From Phascolomyces articulosus (lineage: Eukaryota; Mucoromycota; Mucoromycetes; Mucorales; Lichtheimiaceae), in assembly GCA_025677815.1 (NCBI GenBank), contig JAIXMP010000044.1, forward strand, positions 1 to 64,000: DNA of 64,000 bases, given 5' to 3'. Position numbers and translations under genes: made by a program. The notes under the pieces are model-generated. The model saw only the letters and a program-made list of their open reading frames with translations, did not search any database and was not told the DNA's origin. Of this stretch, positions 60,243 through 64,000 are shown piece after piece; positions within the stretch are counted from its first letter, which is position 1; each line of letters begins with the position of its first letter.

Positions 60243-61023
60243 GCTGGATCAAGAATACCAATTAATCACACCAACGCTACGACATCTCTTTAAGCCTCTT
60301 GATCAAACTGTGAACCGCTCTTTTTGCAACCTACCGTTTCATTCACACCAGCTTTTCCATGACACCATTCAAGTTAACAACATGCCCTTAACTGATCTAG
60401 AAAGACACCGAAACACTACGTCATATTCAACATGCAGGTTGGGTGTCATCTTCACTGTCATTGTCTAACACGGAGAATAATCGGGTTCCTTCAGCTGCTT
60501 GGAAATATTTTTGGAATACGCCTTTACCTCATCACGCTCATAGTGTACTATGGCATTTGTATAAGAGCAAGCTTCCTTGCCGTTCTCATCTCCACCGTCT
60601 AATACCAAATAGTTTTCCTGATCCTATTTGTCCATTTTGCCCCCATGATGATACAGATCAACATTTTCTCTGGGAGTGCAAATTGAAAAAACAGGTTGGA
60701 CTGGTTTGGCAGAAAGGTTCCTTGTGGAACCACATCTTCTTACTTTCGAACATTTAACAGTAAATCCACCGCCTAGTCTTGAACTCCAAAACATTACCCA
60801 TGTCTCTTTTCGTACATTTATCGGTTGTGCCATTTTATCCATTTGGCAAGCGCATTGGAGGTTCATTTTTGATGAACAAACTTTTTGGCCTAATGGGGTC
60901 ATTGCATCCACTATTAGAATCCTCAAACAAATTGAAGCACAAAATTCTCTCTCCCGTGCCCCATTGTAGAATTATAATATTTGTAAATTTTGAACCATTC
61001 TCTTTCTTAATATAAAAAAAAAA
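60243..61023 (+). mobile_element. 5'-truncated non-LTR (LINE) retrotransposon remnant
   Basis: The fragment carries the reverse-transcriptase zinc-binding tail typical of plant/fungal LINEs: VLWHLYKSKLPCRSHL, then ICPFCPHDDTDQHFLWEC (Cys-Cys-His-Cys). The frame then shifts near 60690 and continues with VSFRTFIGCAILSIWQAHW to 60968. It ends in a short A tail (61014-61023). The 10 bases taattgcata flank it on both sides (60233-60242 and 61026-61035) as a target-site duplication, and copy A has that sequence only once. The catalytic RT and endonuclease domains are absent, so it is a dead 3' end. Confidence 0.8.
60443..60969 (+). pseudogene. zf-RVT tail of LINE ORF, frameshifted
   Basis: Coding remnant inside the LINE insertion. 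A single frame covers 60443-60757 with the Cys-Cys-His-Cys knuckle; coding sense moves to the next frame from about 60690 and stops at 60969. Upstream sequence back to 60260 is protein-like only in broken pieces. Confidence 0.7.
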
Positions 61024-61538
61024 GGTAATTGCATAAATGAGGTAAAAATGTTTTATATTAGGTTATTACTCCGACGAGTTCCCATTTAACGAAAGTAGAT
61101 GAGAAAATGTAACAGTTTTGGTATCACAATGTGCAGATCAAACGTTTGTACACCCTGTTTAACATAACCTGCAGCTCTTCCTTTCTGAACAAGCATCTAT
61201 CTTAGCCTTCTGTTTGTGTTACTCGGAAGAACCTTCACTTTAAGTAAAGATCGCTAGTACACTTTTTAGATTCCATTTTTCAAGATGAAAAAAAAAATGA
61301 TTCTACCTTTTTGTCGCCTTTCTTTCTTTTCTCAATTTATTATTAATTGCTACAAGAGCTCAAAGAATATCCACTACATTGGTCATATAATCTAACAAAT
61401 ATATTTATTAATACCAAAGATGTAAGTTAAAACAAAAGATGTCTATTGGCAAACATACTCCAGGAATAATCATATTACCATAAAACTATGTATATCGTAA
61501 ACTCACAGGACATTAATTTATAAAAAAAATAGTTCAAC

Positions 61539-63341
61539 ATGTATATGACATATGTTGCGGACCAGCCATCCCTCCTTAAAGAAAGCAGGCCTACTTTTTT
61601 GAAAGTGCAAAGCGACTCAAAATTCCGTCCCACTTGGCTTGTCCGTACTTCCGATATGGAACGCGTCCCTGGTACCGAAGCAACTCATGGTTATTGTACT
61701 CTCTCTTACTCATGGAATTATTCGGGTGATATCTTCCCTGGTAAAAATGGAAAATACGATTTTTTTGACCATGGGAAACACCAGATTATTTTCAAGAAGA
61801 ATATCAATAAAAGAAAAAGAGAAAATGATGAAGGAGAAGAACAAGAGAAAGAAGAACAAGCACAGGAGAAAGAAGAACAGGAGAAAGAAAAGGGAGGCTC
61901 ATCCTCATTTCTTGACCACCATGAAGTCAAAGAAGGGAAGTTTGAACAATTGATCAAACAAGTTTGCAAGGATTTTGACATCGACTATATTTGGTATGAT
62001 AAGATATGCATCGACCAAAATGACAAGGCAGCCAAGCACGCGGAGATTGCGAGAATGCACAAAATATACCAGAATGCTTTTTATACCGTGGCCATGATTC
62101 CAGAAATGTCGATTCCTGAAGGATTCGAAGATACCGTAATCACTTGGAAAGATACCTGGGGAACATTAACAGGCGATGATGATGTAGAGAAGCATAGTGT
62201 CATGGAAAAGTGTTTGGTCGATATTGGTCAAAGTCAATGGCTCCAAAGACTATGGACTTTAGAAGAAGCAATAATGTCAAAGTACATAGTCTTTGTTGGA
62301 AGAAACGCCCATTTATGGAATACATGGCGTGTGTTTGACGCAGGAACCGCTGGTAGTCTTAACATTGATAGCGAGATTTCTAAAACTTTGTATGGATTGC
62401 ATAATAATCGGAATAGACGCTCTGCAAATTTCATATTGCGTCATGCTCATGTACGCTCCACAACAAAAGAACATGATCGCGCTTTCGCTTTGGGCAATAT
62501 CTTTCACAATCTTATGGACGTCAAAGTGGACTATGGTCTGCCGCTGAACACAGTGCTTCGTAATTTCTACAGTGACCTGATTGAAAAAGACTTAACTGTA
62601 CTATGTTTCGGAAAAGCTCGGGATACGTATAAAAGTACAATTCAAGGAATGCATAATCTACCTTCCTGGACTGGTATTGGAGGTGCTCACGTTATTCATG
62701 TACTGACATCTAAACTCAAGGACAAAGAAATGCAAGATATTATAAAAATTGATCGACGAATAGAAGTTGATACCGAAAGGGATGACGACAATGACAATGA
62801 CAATGACAATAATGAAATACAAAAGCACCGACTCCATCTTAATAACATTAGCTATATTGCAGCAAAGCCTCGCCATTTCCCTTTGGTCAAAGAAGACTTG
62901 ACTATACCTTTCAAAAATCCTTATTTTCCAAATGGAGAGGATACGGAATACGAGTTGAAACGTGACCTAGGCACCGAGATTACCCATTATATAACTGAAT
63001 TTGCATCGGACCCAATCCAACATGAAAAAATGGTTCGGCATATGATAGACGCCGTTCCTACTCCTGGACGAAACCACCCAATTACATTTTTGTCCCTGAC
63101 AGAGGAATGCGAAGAATGTTTGATATTGGATCTGCCGTTCTCAATGGGTGGAAAATCTCTCTCCTCTCGAATTTATCCTGTCGTTCGAAAAGTAGAACAA
63201 AATGGACAAGAGGATGATGTTCCTCTATACAAATCGATTGGCATACTTTACTTTCGATGCCGTACTTTTTATTTGTATAGTCGCCCTAAATTTTCCAAAT
63301 TTACAAATGATGTCCAGGAAGGTTCATTTGTCATTGTTTAA
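61539..63341 (+). CDS. HET-domain protein, copy B
   Basis: Intronless gene of 600 residues (MYMTYVADQPS), paralogue of the gene at 39397-41190 with the same domain order. HET blocks are GYCTLSYSWNYSGD, DYIWYDKICIDQNDK with EIARMHKIYQNAFYTVAMIPE, and SQWLQRLWTLEEAIMS. Its Lys/Glu insert is longer by one EQAQEKE-like unit, which suggests slippage in that repeat. Most of the protein is identical to copy A, but short patches differ strongly (about residues 18-29, 195-220, 262-292 and 480-500, and positions near 515 and 555). Both copies being open despite this divergence suggests that both are or were functional. Function as for copy A; no partner domain is seen. Confidence 0.88.
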   Translation: MYMTYVADQPSLLKESRPTFLKVQSDSKFRPTWLVRTSDMERVPGTEATHGYCTLSYSWNYSGDIFPGKNGKYDFFDHGKHQIIFKKNINKRKRENDEGEEQEKEEQAQEKEEQEKEKGGSSSFLDHHEVKEGKFEQLIKQVCKDFDIDYIWYDKICIDQNDKAAKHAEIARMHKIYQNAFYTVAMIPEMSIPEGFEDTVITWKDTWGTLTGDDDVEKHSVMEKCLVDIGQSQWLQRLWTLEEAIMSKYIVFVGRNAHLWNTWRVFDAGTAGSLNIDSEISKTLYGLHNNRNRRSANFILRHAHVRSTTKEHDRAFALGNIFHNLMDVKVDYGLPLNTVLRNFYSDLIEKDLTVLCFGKARDTYKSTIQGMHNLPSWTGIGGAHVIHVLTSKLKDKEMQDIIKIDRRIEVDTERDDDNDNDNDNNEIQKHRLHLNNISYIAAKPRHFPLVKEDLTIPFKNPYFPNGEDTEYELKRDLGTEITHYITEFASDPIQHEKMVRHMIDAVPTPGRNHPITFLSLTEECEECLILDLPFSMGGKSLSSRIYPVVRKVEQNGQEDDVPLYKSIGILYFRCRTFYLYSRPKFSKFTNDVQEGSFVIV

Positions 63342-64000
63342 ATTTGATATTGTAAATTTTATAAAACATTATAATTTTGAGTTTTCGTTATATCAATAAA
63401 ATACACCCAGTACTTTTGATTCCATATCCTTTTCAAGTATTTACAATGCTGTTGAATAGTTATTATCAGGAAGCATATTATATCTAATGAAACTGAATAC
63501 AAATCTTAGATGATTGATGCGGGGTAGAAGATAGGATGAAATACAATGGCGTATATTGTATGTATCAGCCGAGATCGAGCTTGTTGATCAGCAAAGTGTA
63601 TCCAATGGATAATCAAGAATAGGCAATGAGTGTAGTCCCTGAAATAGTACATTATAATATGGCACAGCGTCTAATTCATCTTTTATATATCATAAAACTA
63701 TCATCTATAGTTCAGTCAAACCCTAAAATTTCTATTTATTATTAATGATAAGGAATGATCACCATCTTCGCCGCGTGAAAGCGCTGTGTACCTCAGATCG
63801 TTACCATGTACCATATTCCTCAAATAAACAAACATACAAAAAGGTAAGAGAAGCAAAAGGATGTCATTGATAATTCTTTTAATTCAATGGATCTGATTGC
63901 CACGTTTATATTCTAGTTTATAGATATTTTAAGTTTAAATATCTTTTTTTTGTGAGCTTCCGCACCAACAAGCAGTAATCTATATTTCAGCAGACTAATT
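63342..64000. other. Downstream flank of HET copy B, duplicated
   Basis: Matches 41191-41872 with scattered substitutions and small indels, up to the last base of the window. It has no gene of its own. Confidence 0.75.

Larger units (their letters stand above)
58450..64000. repeat. HET-gene duplicon, copy B (runs off the window)
   Basis: Direct repeat of the segment at 38715-41872, enlarged by two nested insertions: Tc1/mariner at 58579-60197 and the LINE remnant at 60243-61023. Outside the insertions the two copies align along their whole length. Differences are numerous between genes and fewer in the HET coding blocks. The window ends inside the shared part. Confidence 0.85.

Overview
The window reads as nuclear DNA of an AT-rich, intron-bearing early-diverging fungus, most likely Mucoromycota (Mucorales-like). 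This rests on many short GT..AG introns, poly-Gln and acidic low-complexity proteins, a very long Sel1-repeat protein, a Mad3-type checkpoint protein, a Slo-type potassium channel and an intron directly after the ATG of a ribosomal protein gene. The organism is inferred from style and gene content, not from a marker sequence.

Layout: 0.6-3.3 kb, an unknown Gln-rich protein full of Arg-Arg-x-Ser sites (-). 5.9-6.7 kb, a mitochondrially targeted basic protein (-). 6.9-7.8 kb, signal peptidase complex subunit SPC3 (-). 8.1-9.9 kb, spindle checkpoint protein Mad3 (-). 11.3-11.7 kb, a small hypothetical (-). 13.7-16.2 kb, the MBOAT acyltransferase Gup1 (+). 16.9-19.1 kb, a DUF4211 (CCDC82-like) protein with a PCNA-binding motif (+). 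19.8-26.0 kb, a 1876-residue Sel1-repeat protein (+). 26.9-28.9 kb, a bZIP factor (-). 29.3-35.4 kb, RAD50 (-). 35.8-37.6 kb, an F-box/LRR protein (-). 44.6-45.2 kb, a SOSS-C (INIP)-like single-stranded DNA repair subunit (-), divergent from ribosomal protein eS25 (45.3-46.1 kb, +). 47.7-54.1 kb, a Slo/BK-like potassium channel (+). 54.5-56.3 kb, Golgi GDPase Gda1 (-). For genes whose exons are listed, I checked the exons by hand for frame.

The accessory part consists of two copies of a segment that carries a HET-domain gene, the allorecognition/cell-death domain best known from filamentous ascomycetes. Copy A lies at about 38.7-41.9 kb, between two pieces of a second, broken F-box/LRR gene. 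Copy B starts near 58.45 kb and runs past the window end. Copy B has taken two insertions that copy A lacks: a Tc1/mariner element (DD34E, C-terminus frameshifted) and a 5'-truncated LINE remnant with poly(A) and a 10-base target duplication. Copy A therefore shows the empty site for both. Both HET genes are intact, mostly very similar, and differ sharply only in a few short patches.

The housekeeping genes show no operon-like logic. Two DNA-repair-related genes (RAD50 and the SOSS-C-like gene) lie 9 kb apart, and I read no functional link into this. Long intergenic stretches are very AT-rich, and a few contain protein-like scraps that I could not assemble into genes.
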